Assembly (NCBI GenBank): GCA_023411375.1
Contig: JAEYOW010000002.1
Coordinates: forward strand, 1 to 30,349
Direction: 5' to 3'
DNA length: 30,349 bases
Source: Bacillota bacterium
GTDB lineage: Bacteria; Bacillota; Clostridia; Christensenellales; Aristaeellaceae
Within the stretch, counting starts at the first letter, position 1. Every line of letters begins with the position of its first letter. Position numbers and translations under genes: made by a program. Positions 17,101 to 24,617 of this stretch are shown here, in pieces. Below the pieces are notes generated by a model. It was given only the letters and a program-made list of their open reading frames with translations, did no database searches and had not been told where the DNA came from.

Positions 17101-18666
17101 ACGGCGGGCGTGGGCCTTATCTCCCCTCCCCCGCATCACGATATCTATTCCATCGAGGATTTGGCCGAGCTGATTTTCGACCTTAAAAACGCCAACCGCA
17201 AGGCGCGCATCAGCGTCAAGCTCGTATCCGAGGCGGGCGTGGGCACCATCGCGGCAGGCGTTGCCAAGGGGCGGGCGGACGTGATCCTGATCAGCGGATA
17301 TGACGGCGGCACGGGCGCATCTCCACGCACGAGCATCAAGCACGCCGGTTTGCCCTGGGAACTCGGCCTGGCGGAAACGCACCAGACGCTGTTGCTCAAC
17401 AATCTGCGCAGCCGGGTGATTTTGGAAACAGACGGCAAGCTGATGACGGGCCGCGACGTGGCCATCGCCGCGCTGCTTGGCGCGGAGGAATTCGGCTTTG
17501 CAACCGCGCCGCTGGTCGCCATGGGCTGCGTGATGATGCGCGTGTGCAACTTGGACAGCTGTCCCATGGGCATCGCCACGCAGAATCCCGAGCTTCGCAA
17601 GCGTTTTAAGGGCAAGCCCGAATACATCATTCATTTCATGCGGTTTGTGGCGCAAGAGCTGAGGGAAATCATGGCGAAGCTGGGCTTCAGGACGCTTGAC
17701 GAAATGGTGGGGCGCGTGGATTTGCTCGCCAAAAGGGAATGCGGCGGCAACTGGAAGCATGCGCTTATCGATCTCTCCGCCATTCTTCACACGCCGGAGG
17801 GTATGGCGCGTCCGCTCCGATTTCCGCGCGGCGCAAAACGGCATCCCGTCGGCCGGACAATGGATGAGAGCCTGCTTTGCGTGCTTGCCAGGCCCGCGCT
17901 GGAAACCGGCCGTCCCGTAGCGGCAACGCTCCCCATCCGCAATACGGACCGTGCGACCGGCGCCATCCTCGGCTCTGAGCTGACCGTCCGGTACGGCGAC
18001 GCCGGCCTTGCCGACGGCACCATCCGCTTCACCTTCCGCGGCAGTGCGGGGCAGAGCTTTGGCGCTTTCGTACCCAAGGGCGTCACGCTGGAGCTAGAGG
18101 GCGACTGCAACGATTATATGGGCAAGGGACTTTCCGGCGGCATCCTGTGCATACGCCCGCCTGAGGAAGCGGCCTTCAAGCCGGAGGAAAACATCATCGC
18201 CGGCAATGTCGCTCTCTATGGCGCGACCAGCGGCGAAGCCTACGTCTGCGGCGTAGCCGGCGAGCGTTTCTGCGTGCGCAACTCCGGTGCGCTTGCGGTC
18301 GTGGAAGGCGTGGGCGACCATGGCTGCGAGTACATGACGGGCGGACGCGCCGTGATACTGGGCAAAACCGGGCGCAATTTCGCGGCGGGTATGTCCGGCG
18401 GCATCGCCTATGTGTATGATGAAGAGGGCGGCTTTGCCGACAACTGCAATATCGAGATGGTTGGGCTGGAAGCCCCGGATGACCCAGACGAGGTTATTGA
18501 GCTTAAGCAATGGGTAACGAATCACGTGGAGCACACGGGCAGCCCGCTCGGGCAACGGCTGCTGGCCGAATGGGGCACGGCGGTCGGGCGCTTTGTCAAG
18601 GTTATTCCCATCGAATATAAGCGCTGCCTGATGCAGCAAAAAAAGGAGGCGGTTCGGATTGGGTAA
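14140..18666 (+). CDS. gltB: Glutamate synthase (NADPH) large subunit
   Basis: A 1508-residue GltB that, with GltD, makes two glutamates from glutamine and 2-oxoglutarate. The glutaminase domain begins with the N-terminal nucleophile Cys23 (DACGIGML) after a short propeptide, and AHRGGTGAEPDTGDGAG follows. The FMN/synthase domain carries GGKSNSGEGGED, AKPGEGGQLPGGKV and SGYDGGTGASP. The [3Fe-4S] cysteines are C1130-x5-C1136-x4-C1141 (CVMMRVCNLDSCP). The C-terminal Gly-rich beta-helix (KGLSGG, TGGRAVILG, AGMSGG) is complete. Length is normal for bacteria. The TTG start has AGGGGG about eight bases upstream. It overlaps gltD by 8 bases. The leader has an attenuator-like terminator. Confidence 0.96.
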   Translation: MNASTGYPRQQGLYSPQFEHDACGIGMLVNIRGARSHRIVVEALNVLLNLAHRGGTGAEPDTGDGAGILTQLPHAFFEKECRLNGIVLPGPGAYGVGMLFLSPDSARRADIEKAFEQIVAREGQLFLGWRDVPVNTSTLGETSRACMPCIRQAFIQKSADLNGEDAFERKLYLIRKTAEKRLRYAQDSQPGDFYAASLSCRTIVYKGMLLSRQVGELYLDLSSLDFDTAIALVHSRYSTNTFPSWERAHPNRYTIHNGEINTIYGNQKRMNARQNNLHTDLFGDRLEYVFPIVNEDGSDSAMFDNALEFLLLTGRALPHAAMMMIPEPWEKNRTMPKELRAFYEFHSHVMDAWDGPAAMAVTNGVEALAMLDRNGLRPARYCVTTDGLLVMASETGVMDIPPEKILYKDRLRPGRMLLVDTKVGRVLGDSEIKGRMAAMYPYSRWIEQLRISMESLPNNAAPAPRLETPLWRQQKAFGYTWEQVKNVILPMAEQGIEPTGAMGADLPLAVLSEKPQLLFDYFHQLFAQVTNPPIDAIREEIVTSTRVYIGSEGDLLSPSPKSCRQLKLGSPLMTDAELAKIRALDTEGFRACTLSLLYDSLRGEEGIRETMRRVYAELDEKFSLGYDIFILSDRGVDARHAAVPSLLAVSGVQNHTIRQSIRTQLSILLESGEPTEVHHFALLVGYGATAVNPYLALATVEEAVRDGSLSGQGVDEAQAHYIKAVVKGIVKAMSKMGISTIQSYRGSQIFEAVGLGRELIGEYFPETISRIGGIELDGVARENAQRHQSAFFDPLQEETLAPGGVFQWRKGEEYHLYNPETIHLLQQAVWNDDYRLFKQYSELLDNSEQKATLRSLMAWHSDRPPIPLDEVESVEEICRRFKTGAMSYGSLSKEAHECMAVAMNRIGGKSNSGEGGEDEERYTPAPGGDNRCSAIKQVASGRFGVTSSYLVNAKELQIKMAQGAKPGEGGQLPGGKVYPWIAKTRHSTAGVGLISPPPHHDIYSIEDLAELIFDLKNANRKARISVKLVSEAGVGTIAAGVAKGRADVILISGYDGGTGASPRTSIKHAGLPWELGLAETHQTLLLNNLRSRVILETDGKLMTGRDVAIAALLGAEEFGFATAPLVAMGCVMMRVCNLDSCPMGIATQNPELRKRFKGKPEYIIHFMRFVAQELREIMAKLGFRTLDEMVGRVDLLAKRECGGNWKHALIDLSAILHTPEGMARPLRFPRGAKRHPVGRTMDESLLCVLARPALETGRPVAATLPIRNTDRATGAILGSELTVRYGDAGLADGTIRFTFRGSAGQSFGAFVPKGVTLELEGDCNDYMGKGLSGGILCIRPPEEAAFKPEENIIAGNVALYGATSGEAYVCGVAGERFCVRNSGALAVVEGVGDHGCEYMTGGRAVILGKTGRNFAAGMSGGIAYVYDEEGGFADNCNIEMVGLEAPDDPDEVIELKQWVTNHVEHTGSPLGQRLLAEWGTAVGRFVKVIPIEYKRCLMQQKKEAVRIG

Positions 18667-20128
18667 GTTGTTTGGATTTCTGGAATACGAGCGCCAATTG
18701 CCCCCCGACCGCGACCCTGCGCTGCGCCTTGGCGACTGGAACGAAATACACGGTTTGCTGCCTGTCCGGCAACAAAAGGAGCAGGCCGGCCGCTGTATGA
18801 ACTGCGCCATTCCTTTCTGCCAGAGCGGCATGGTGTTAAAGGGCGCGGTGACCGGCTGCCCGCTGGGCAACCTGATTCCCGAGTGGAACGACCTGCTTTA
18901 CCGCGGCGAATGGGGTGCCGCAGCCAAACGATTGCTGCGTACAGACAGCTTTCCCGAGTTTACCGGACGCGTGTGTCCCGCGCCGTGCGAGGGCGCTTGC
19001 ACCTGCGGCATTAACCAACCGCAGGTAACCATCCGGCAAAACGAGCTGAGCATTATCGAGCGGGCGTTCGAAAGCGGCCTGATGAAGCCTTGCGAGCCGG
19101 AGATGCGCACCGGCAGACGGGTGGCGGTGGTCGGTTCCGGCCCGTCGGGCCTTGCCTGTGCGCAGCGGCTGAACCGCTACGGCCACAGCGTAACGGTGTT
19201 TGAACGCGCGGACCGGATTGGGGGGCTTCTGATGTACGGCATCCCCAACATGAAGCTGGAAAAATGCATCGTAAAGCGGCGCGAGGAGCTGATGCGCGCG
19301 GAGGGTGTCGCATTTGTGACGGGCTGCCACGTCGGCGTGGATAAGCCTGCGGAGGAGCTGCTTACCGGATTTGACGCGGTGGTGCTGTGCTGCGGCAGCG
19401 GCAAGCCGCGCGATTTAAACGTAACCGGGCGCGCTGGGGACGGCATCGCCTTTGCGCTCGACTATTTGACCGCCGCCACGCGCCATGTGCTGGATGAAAG
19501 CGACCCTATCCCGGATGATCTGAACGCAAAGGATAAGCATGTCGTCGTCATCGGGGGCGGCGACACGGGAACGGATTGCGTGGGCACGGCGCTTAGGCAG
19601 GGCTGCAAAAGCGTGCGCCAGTTGGAGATCATGCCTGAGCCGCCCGCTTCCCGCACGGTGCAAAACCCCTGGCCTGAATACCCTAAGGTGTTGAAAACCG
19701 ATTATGCCCAGCAGGAGGCCATCGCCCGTTTTGGCGACGATCCGCGCCACTACCTGGTACAGACGGACGCAATCCTGCGGGATGGGCACGGCCGGGTTTG
19801 CGCCGTCGCAACTCACAGCATTCAATGGGACAGGGATTCAGACGGGCGCATGAGCCTGCGGAAGGTCGAAGGCACGTCCAAAAAGTGGCCGGCCGACCTG
19901 GTGCTGCTCGCCATGGGTTTTACCGGTCCGGAGGATACGCTGGTTCAGGCCTATGGGCTTACGCAGGACGCGCGTTCAAACATCATGGCAAACGGGTTTA
20001 AAACCGCGCGCAAGGATGTTTTTGCCGCCGGAGATATGCGCACCGGCCAAAGCCTGGTCGTCCGCGCCATCAACGATGGGCAGCTTGCGGCGGCGGCATG
20101 CAATGAATACCTGAAGCAAAAGGGCTGA
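18659..20128 (+). CDS. gltD: Glutamate synthase (NADPH) small subunit
   Basis: A 489-residue flavoprotein that takes electrons from NADPH and passes them to GltB. N-terminal cysteines for Fe-S binding are present (CMNCAIPFC, GCPLGNLIPEWNDL and VCPAPCEGACTCGI at roughly 44-120). They are followed by the FAD-binding AVVGSGPSGLACA (about 155-167) and the NADPH-binding VVIGGGDTGTDC (about 298-309). The C-terminus has FAAGDMRTGQSLVVRAINDG, the second FAD contact. TTG start; AGGAGG ends nine bases upstream and lies inside the gltB coding end, so translation is coupled. Length and architecture are normal. Confidence 0.96.
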   Translation: MGKLFGFLEYERQLPPDRDPALRLGDWNEIHGLLPVRQQKEQAGRCMNCAIPFCQSGMVLKGAVTGCPLGNLIPEWNDLLYRGEWGAAAKRLLRTDSFPEFTGRVCPAPCEGACTCGINQPQVTIRQNELSIIERAFESGLMKPCEPEMRTGRRVAVVGSGPSGLACAQRLNRYGHSVTVFERADRIGGLLMYGIPNMKLEKCIVKRREELMRAEGVAFVTGCHVGVDKPAEELLTGFDAVVLCCGSGKPRDLNVTGRAGDGIAFALDYLTAATRHVLDESDPIPDDLNAKDKHVVVIGGGDTGTDCVGTALRQGCKSVRQLEIMPEPPASRTVQNPWPEYPKVLKTDYAQQEAIARFGDDPRHYLVQTDAILRDGHGRVCAVATHSIQWDRDSDGRMSLRKVEGTSKKWPADLVLLAMGFTGPEDTLVQAYGLTQDARSNIMANGFKTARKDVFAAGDMRTGQSLVVRAINDGQLAAAACNEYLKQKG

Positions 20129-20236
20129 GGATTTCTTTTCATTTGTTACCGGTTGCCTAAAAATGAGCGGCGCACGGGGGCGGCCCTGCGCGGCTTTAAG
20201 CGGAAGCTTTTCACCTTGCGCCGAAACGCGCGTGAT

Positions 20237-20275
20237 GCGCAAGCGCCGTTGCCTCCGGTAACGGAAGCTTTGCGC
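20237..20275 (+). terminator. Long hairpin, probable gltBD terminator
   Basis: GCGCAAGC...CCGTTGCC (20237-20253) pairs with GGTAACGG...GC.TTGCGC (20257-20275) around a TCC loop, with small internal bulges. A T-run follows only about 15 bases later (20287-20292). The surrounding 302-base gap (20129-20430) also has GTTACCGG (20145) facing CCGGTAAC (20255) and two copies of CGGAAGCTTT (20201, 20262); no reading frame is seen in it. Confidence 0.5.
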
Positions 20276-20337
20276 TGTCTTTCGCGTTTTTTCATTGTGA
20301 AACAACCGTCTTGCGGTTCCGTTTTCTCCTGCTGCGA

Positions 20338-20365
20338 TTGCTTTGGCTATCCTGTATGGTATAAT
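20338..20365 (+). promoter_or_regulatory. Promoter of the nucleotidyltransferase gene
   Basis: TTGCTT (20338-20343), a 16-base spacer and TATAAT (20360-20365) with an extended -10 (TGG before it). Transcription would start near 20372. Confidence 0.7.
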
Positions 20366-20379
20366 GGAAGGCCCATTTT

Positions 20380-20408
20380 GTCCTGCCGCTGTCCCGCAGC
20401 GGCAGGAC
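20380..20408 (+). promoter_or_regulatory. Perfect 12-bp hairpin at the 5' end of the nucleotidyltransferase mRNA
   Basis: GTCCTGCCGCTG (20380-20391), loop TCCCG, CAGCGGCAGGAC (20397-20408). It begins within about ten bases of the predicted transcript start and ends ten bases before the Shine-Dalgarno AAGGAGG. There is no T-run, so it is not a terminator; a stabilising 5' hairpin or protein-binding site is more likely. Confidence 0.55.
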
Positions 20409-20430
20409 GCATACGCAAGGAGGAACCCCA

Positions 20431-21093
20431 ATGGTTGATATTCATTCCTGGATGGACGCCTATCAGACCGCGATGCTCGCCCTTTTCGGCGGTCGTGTAC
20501 TGTTGATCGGGCTGCAAGGGAGCTATGCGCGCGGGGAAGCCCGCGAGGATAGCGACATCGACGTCGTGCTGATTTTGGATACGGTATCCTTTAAGGATTT
20601 AGAGCGGTATAGGGAGGCTCTTGACGCGCTGGCCTGCCGCCCGCTCATTTGCGGCTTTGTTTCGGGCCGGCGGGAAATCACGGGCTGGTGCAAGGCCGAC
20701 CTGTTTCAGTTCTATCACGATACCGTTGCGCTTTACGGCGACCTGGACGCTCTGATTCCGCCCTTTAACGCCACGGACGTCCGTGCGGCCGTGCTGGCGG
20801 GCGCCTGCGGCCTGTATCACGCGGCCAGCCATATGGTTTTGCATCATTTTGACGTTCAGGAACTCAGAGGCCTATTCAAGCAGGCGTTTTTTGTGCTGCA
20901 GGCCAGGTGCTTTCAAACCTCCGGCAAGTATCTCAAAAACCGCGTCGTGCTGGAAAAAGCGCTTTCCGGCCGCGACCTTGACATGCTGAGGAGCTGTGCG
21001 CGCATGAGGGAAGCGCCCGTCTCGCCGGAAGAAGCCGAGCCGCTCGCGAAACAGCTTTTGCAGTGGACTGGCGAACTGATTGGCGGTCAATAA
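20431..21093 (+). CDS. Nucleotidyltransferase-domain protein (MNT fold with HEPN-like C-terminus)
   Basis: A 220-residue protein. The first half has the pol-beta-like nucleotidyltransferase signature Gly30-Ser31 ... Asp42-x-Asp44 (GSYARGEAREDSDIDVV), which binds two metal ions and a nucleotide. The second half (about 115-215) is helical, with a HEPN-like run (YHAASHMVLHHFDVQELRGLFKQAFFVLQARCF). It therefore resembles a fused MNT-HEPN protein. The RX4-6H catalytic motif of HEPN RNases is not clear, so an RNase toxin role is not supported. AMPylation, antibiotic nucleotidylation or regulation are all possible. AAGGAGG sits seven bases before the ATG. It is probably first in a transcript with the sigma factor gene. 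Confidence 0.75.
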   Translation: MVDIHSWMDAYQTAMLALFGGRVLLIGLQGSYARGEAREDSDIDVVLILDTVSFKDLERYREALDALACRPLICGFVSGRREITGWCKADLFQFYHDTVALYGDLDALIPPFNATDVRAAVLAGACGLYHAASHMVLHHFDVQELRGLFKQAFFVLQARCFQTSGKYLKNRVVLEKALSGRDLDMLRSCARMREAPVSPEEAEPLAKQLLQWTGELIGGQ

Positions 21094-21162
21094 CAATAAA
21101 TTGCGTTGCCGACTGTCACACGCGCTGAAAACCGCCGTCTAAATGATCAGGAGGTGACAATA

Positions 21163-22008
21163 ATGTCGGATTATGAAAACAACGAACGCCTGCTGGATGA
21201 GGCAATGAATGGGGACCGCGCGGCGCTGGAAGCCCTGCTCGCGGGCATTGAGGATATGGTGTTCAACCTGTCCCTGCGCATGCTCGGCAGCGTACCCGAC
21301 GCCGAGGACGCAGCACAGGAAATCCTGATCAAGGTGATGACGCGCCTTTCCGGCTTTCAGCGGAAAAGTGCCTTTTCCACTTGGGTATTCGCAATTGCCA
21401 AAAACTATTTGATCGATTACAGGAAGGGCATGTTTGCGCAGCGTCCGCTGAGCTTCGAGATTTATGAACAGGATACCGCCCATGCCCAAACGGACGGACT
21501 TTGCGACCAGACCGACGGAGTGGACAGGCGGTTGCTCGCCCGTGAGCTGAAGCTGTGCTGCACGAACGTCATGCTTCAATGCTTCGACCCGGAAAGCAGG
21601 CTGATCTACATTCTGGGCACCATGTTCAAACTGGACAGCCGCGTTGCCGCAGAGCTTTTCTCGCTAACGCCCGAGGCCTACCGTCAGCGCCTGTCGCGCC
21701 TGCGCGCGAGAATGGCAGACTTCCTGTCGCAGTATTGCGGACTGAGCCGAACGGGCGGGTGCTCCTGCGAAAAGCGGATCGATTATGCGATTCACACCCA
21801 CAGGCTTAATCCCCGGCGGCTGGAGCTTTCCGCCCTGAAGGAATGCGCATACGGCGACCTTATGGATTTCACACAGGCCATGGAGCGGCTGGACGAGCAA
21901 TCGCAGGTTTTTGCCGGCCTGCCAGCCTACCGTTCCCCGGGCAGAGCGCTGGACTTTGTCCGCGGGCTGCTGTCCTCCGGGGATTTAACGGCGATTATGG
22001 CGAAATGA
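21163..22008 (+). CDS. ECF-type sigma factor with C-terminal extension
   Basis: A 281-residue sigma-70 family protein. Sigma region 2 spans about 24-90 (RMLGSVPDAEDAAQEILIKV, then FSTWVFAIAKNYLIDYRK) and region 4 about 123-190 (SRLIYILGTMFKLDSRVAAE, then LSRLRARMADFL). These place it with ECF sigma factors, which direct RNA polymerase to stress or envelope promoters. After region 4 come C192-x7-C200-x-C202 and about 80 extra residues, a possible small metal-binding segment that may regulate activity. No anti-sigma gene is adjacent. The ATG at 21163 follows an excellent AGGAGGTGA; upstream in-frame codons lack a site. The target promoters are unknown. Confidence 0.85.
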   Translation: MSDYENNERLLDEAMNGDRAALEALLAGIEDMVFNLSLRMLGSVPDAEDAAQEILIKVMTRLSGFQRKSAFSTWVFAIAKNYLIDYRKGMFAQRPLSFEIYEQDTAHAQTDGLCDQTDGVDRRLLARELKLCCTNVMLQCFDPESRLIYILGTMFKLDSRVAAELFSLTPEAYRQRLSRLRARMADFLSQYCGLSRTGGCSCEKRIDYAIHTHRLNPRRLELSALKECAYGDLMDFTQAMERLDEQSQVFAGLPAYRSPGRALDFVRGLLSSGDLTAIMAK

Positions 22009-22020
22009 GGCGAGGTTTTC

Positions 22021-22701
22021 ATGAGTATGCAAGGCGTTCTGCGTTACCTGACCGATCTGGAGGCCAATAACAGCAGGGAATGGTTTCACCAAAACAAAGC
22101 GCGCTATGCGGAGGCCAACCAGAGCTTTGAAGCGCTGGTGCGCAGCCTTCAACTGGAGCTTGGACGCGACGAGCCGGATGTGCTGCGCTATGAGCCAAAG
22201 CAACTTACCTTCCGGCTGATGCGAGACACGCGGTTTAGCCACGACAAATCCCCCTATATGCCCGCTCTCCGCGCACACATCGCCCCCATGGGCAAGCTGC
22301 CCATCCCCGTGGGAGCATACCTGATGATCAGGCCAGGCGGCCGCTCCTTCCTTGGCGGCGGCCTGTTTGCCGATATGTTCACGGATGCCACCGGGCGCGT
22401 CCGCAGCGCGATCGCCGCGAATGGCGGCGAGTGGGATCGCATCGTGAACGATGACGGGTTCAAAAGGCTTTTCACCATAGGCGGAACGGCGCTAAAAAAC
22501 GTGCCGCGCGGCTTTGACCCCGGCCATCCGCAGGCGCAATACCTGAAAAATAAAAGTTGGTATCTGGAATACCTCATTTCCGACGATTTGCTGTTACAGG
22601 ACGATTTTATTGACCTGGCCATAGCTGTATTTCAGGAAATGCGGCCATTTAATTTTTTTCTGAACCATGCGCTGGAAGGTTTTCAAATGCCGGAGCGCTG
22701 A
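22021..22701 (+). CDS. DUF2461 family protein
   Basis: A 226-residue protein of the DUF2461 family. Typical features are the N-terminal LRYLTDLEANNSREWFHQNK and a central FRLMRDTRFSHDKSPYMP. GAYLMIRPGGRSFLGGGLF and the C-terminal KSWYLEYLISD also fit. Family members are about 210-240 residues, cytoplasmic and of unknown biochemical role. It starts 12 bases after the sigma factor stop (GAGGTTTTC before ATG), so the two are probably co-transcribed. A clear terminator follows. An ATG two codons later is also possible. Confidence 0.88.
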   Translation: MSMQGVLRYLTDLEANNSREWFHQNKARYAEANQSFEALVRSLQLELGRDEPDVLRYEPKQLTFRLMRDTRFSHDKSPYMPALRAHIAPMGKLPIPVGAYLMIRPGGRSFLGGGLFADMFTDATGRVRSAIAANGGEWDRIVNDDGFKRLFTIGGTALKNVPRGFDPGHPQAQYLKNKSWYLEYLISDDLLLQDDFIDLAIAVFQEMRPFNFFLNHALEGFQMPER

Positions 22702-22733
22702 GCCCGGCGGAAGCATCCGAGGAAACAGATTAA

Positions 22734-22771
22734 GCCCGTGCCGTTCATCCCGGCACGGGCCTCCTTTTTTT
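22734..22771 (+). terminator. Intrinsic terminator after the DUF2461 gene
   Basis: GCCCGTGCCG (22734-22743) pairs with CGGCACGGGC (22751-22760) and is followed by CTCCTTTTTTT. Confidence 0.9.
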
Positions 22772-22828
22772 CTCCGGTTATGCCGCCGCCCGCATAGCGC
22801 ATAGGCTTTTGCGGAGGCGGTGAAAGAA

Positions 22829-23689
22829 ATGTTCTCTAAAACGTTTCGATGGGAATGGTACATCCTTGCTGTATGTTGCGCGTTTGCACTGCTGGCGCAG
22901 TTTGTGCCGCCGGCGCTGAAGTCCGTGTCCGGGAATGGAAACGGCGTATTCGTCCCCATCATCATGTACCACAGCCTGCTTAAAAACCCGGCGAGCGCAA
23001 ACAGCTATACGGTTTCACCCTCAACCTTTGAAGCGGATTTGCAATACCTGCTGGACAACGGATATCAAACCGTCTTTATTCAGGACTTAATCGATTACGT
23101 TTATCAGGGGCAGCCGCTGCCGCCAAAGCCCGTCGTCATCACCTTTGACGACGGACATCTCAACACGCTCACCTACGGGCTGCCCATTTTGCAAAAACAT
23201 GGTGCGAAAGCGGTGCTTTCGGCCGTTGGAGGCTATGTGGAGGAGGCCGTGGCACAAAACGACCCCAATCCGCAATACGCCTACTGCACATGGGACGACC
23301 TCAAAACCCTGCGGGATTCCGGCTGCTTTGAAATACAGAACCACTCCTACCGGTTGCACAGCAGCAAGGGCGCGCGCGGCGCGGCGCGCAAGGAGGGAGA
23401 GGTGGTGGCAAGCTATCATCAACGGTTGATCAGCGACGTGCTGAAAATGCAGCAGGCGTTGGCAAAAGAGGCGGAGGCGCAGCCTACCGCCTTCACCTAC
23501 CCGTTTGGCTTTACGGACCCGGAGGGTGAACGGGTGCTTCGGGAGCTTGGCTTTTTGGCGACACTGACATGCGCCGAGCGGCCCAATTACTTGACCGATA
23601 ACCCGGAATGCCTGTATCTGCTTGGGCGGTATAACCGTCCGTCCGGCATATCAACGGCGAGCTTCATGCAAAAGGCGCTGAGGCATTAG
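22829..23689 (+). CDS. Membrane-anchored polysaccharide deacetylase (NodB-type)
   Basis: A 286-residue protein with one N-terminal membrane helix (about 9-28) and an extracytoplasmic NodB domain that removes acetyl groups from peptidoglycan or other glycans. Motif 1 is ITFDDGH (Asp107, Asp108) and motif 2 is NHSYRLH (His172, His177). Motif 3 is FTYPFG (222-227), where the usual RxPYG Arg is replaced. The region before motif 1 (PIIMYHSLL) is characteristic of these enzymes. GGAGG lies 11 bases before the ATG at 22829; an in-frame GTG three codons earlier is too close to it. It stands alone between a terminator and the convergent sufB end; no promoter could be recognised in the short gap. Confidence 0.87.
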   Translation: MFSKTFRWEWYILAVCCAFALLAQFVPPALKSVSGNGNGVFVPIIMYHSLLKNPASANSYTVSPSTFEADLQYLLDNGYQTVFIQDLIDYVYQGQPLPPKPVVITFDDGHLNTLTYGLPILQKHGAKAVLSAVGGYVEEAVAQNDPNPQYAYCTWDDLKTLRDSGCFEIQNHSYRLHSSKGARGAARKEGEVVASYHQRLISDVLKMQQALAKEAEAQPTAFTYPFGFTDPEGERVLRELGFLATLTCAERPNYLTDNPECLYLLGRYNRPSGISTASFMQKALRH

Positions 23690-23699
23690 GGCCGGACGG

Positions 23700-24617
23700 T
23701 CAACTCAAAAAGCCTTCCACAATTTTGGCCTCGGCTTCCTGCTCAGTCAGCCCCAGGGTGCGCAGCTTCAAAATCTGCTCGCCCGCGATTTTGCCAATGG
23801 CGGCCTCGTGGATGAGAGCCGCGTCGCCATGGTTTGCGGCCAGCTCCGGCGCGGCGTCCACCGTGCCATGCCCGGCGATGATGGCGTCGCACTCGGAATG
23901 CCCGGTGCACGGCGCGTTGCCGATCATGCGGGAGCGGTATTCCTGATGGGAGTTGCCGCGCGCCACCGACCGGGAAATCAGGTCCGTTCCCGCGCCTTCT
24001 CCGTTCATCTCCACCTCAAAAAGCGTCTTTGCCACCTGGTCGCGCTCGGTCAAAATCCTTTCGCGAATCAAAAGCCTTGCCCCAGCGGCGAGCGTCGCTT
24101 TGGTTTTGCGCGTGCTTTGATCCACCCCGCCGATCTGCGCGGTATCCATCTCCAGCACGGCGTTCTCGGCCAAAACAGCCTCCGTCACAGGGTCGATGGA
24201 ACGAATGCCCCCGCCCTCGCCGGTGCCGATGTGCTTCTCCAGATACTTTACCTTCGCGCCCTTCTCCAGAAAAAAGCGGTGGACGCCGTTGTGACGGGCG
24301 GGCTCGCCGTTTTCTGTATGCACGCCGCACCCTGCGACGATGGTTACGTCCGCGTCCTGGCCCACATAAAAATCATTATAAACCAGGTCGTCCACGTCCC
24401 CATGCGTCACGCAGGCGGGAATGGATACGGACTCGCCCCTGGTACCGGGTAGAATGCGGATATCTAGGCCCGGCACATCTGTCTTGGACTCGATCTTGAC
24501 GTTTTTGGTTGACTGGCGGCCCGCGCACTGGCCGTCCTCGCGCAGGTTAAAGGCGCCGGTGAACTTTCCGCCCCAGTCCGAAATCAGATTAAGCAGCTTT
24601 TCCGTAACCGCGTTCAT
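23700..24617 (-). CDS. sufB: SufB/SufD-family Fe-S scaffold protein (minimal type)
   Basis: A 305-residue SufB/D core, short compared with E. coli SufB (about 495). Conserved elements near the C-terminus are HSECDAIIAG with Cys243 and LIHEAAIGKIAGEQILKL with His270 and Glu271. They match the E. coli SufB QCDSML and VEHEATTSKI segments, whose Cys and Glu are needed for cluster formation. C31, C69, C97 and C237 are other possible ligands. Its ATG overlaps the sufC stop (ATGA), so SufC and SufB are made together. No sufS, sufU or sufD is present, so this is the two-gene SufC/SufB-only unit described in anaerobes and archaea. A paralogous, better-equipped system elsewhere in the genome cannot be ruled out. 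Confidence 0.88.
   Translation of the reverse strand: MNAVTEKLLNLISDWGGKFTGAFNLREDGQCAGRQSTKNVKIESKTDVPGLDIRILPGTRGESVSIPACVTHGDVDDLVYNDFYVGQDADVTIVAGCGVHTENGEPARHNGVHRFFLEKGAKVKYLEKHIGTGEGGGIRSIDPVTEAVLAENAVLEMDTAQIGGVDQSTRKTKATLAAGARLLIRERILTERDQVAKTLFEVEMNGEGAGTDLISRSVARGNSHQEYRSRMIGNAPCTGHSECDAIIAGHGTVDAAPELAANHGDAALIHEAAIGKIAGEQILKLRTLGLTEQEAEAKIVEGFLS

Noticed and set aside
20129..20430. Riboswitch or tRNA in the gap after gltD
   Set aside because: Several inverted repeats are present, but no cloverleaf and no known riboswitch core could be recognised.
20431..22008. MNT-HEPN toxin-antitoxin system formed by the nucleotidyltransferase and its neighbour
   Set aside because: The HEPN-like part is in the same protein, lacks a clear RX4-6H motif, and the next gene is a sigma factor.
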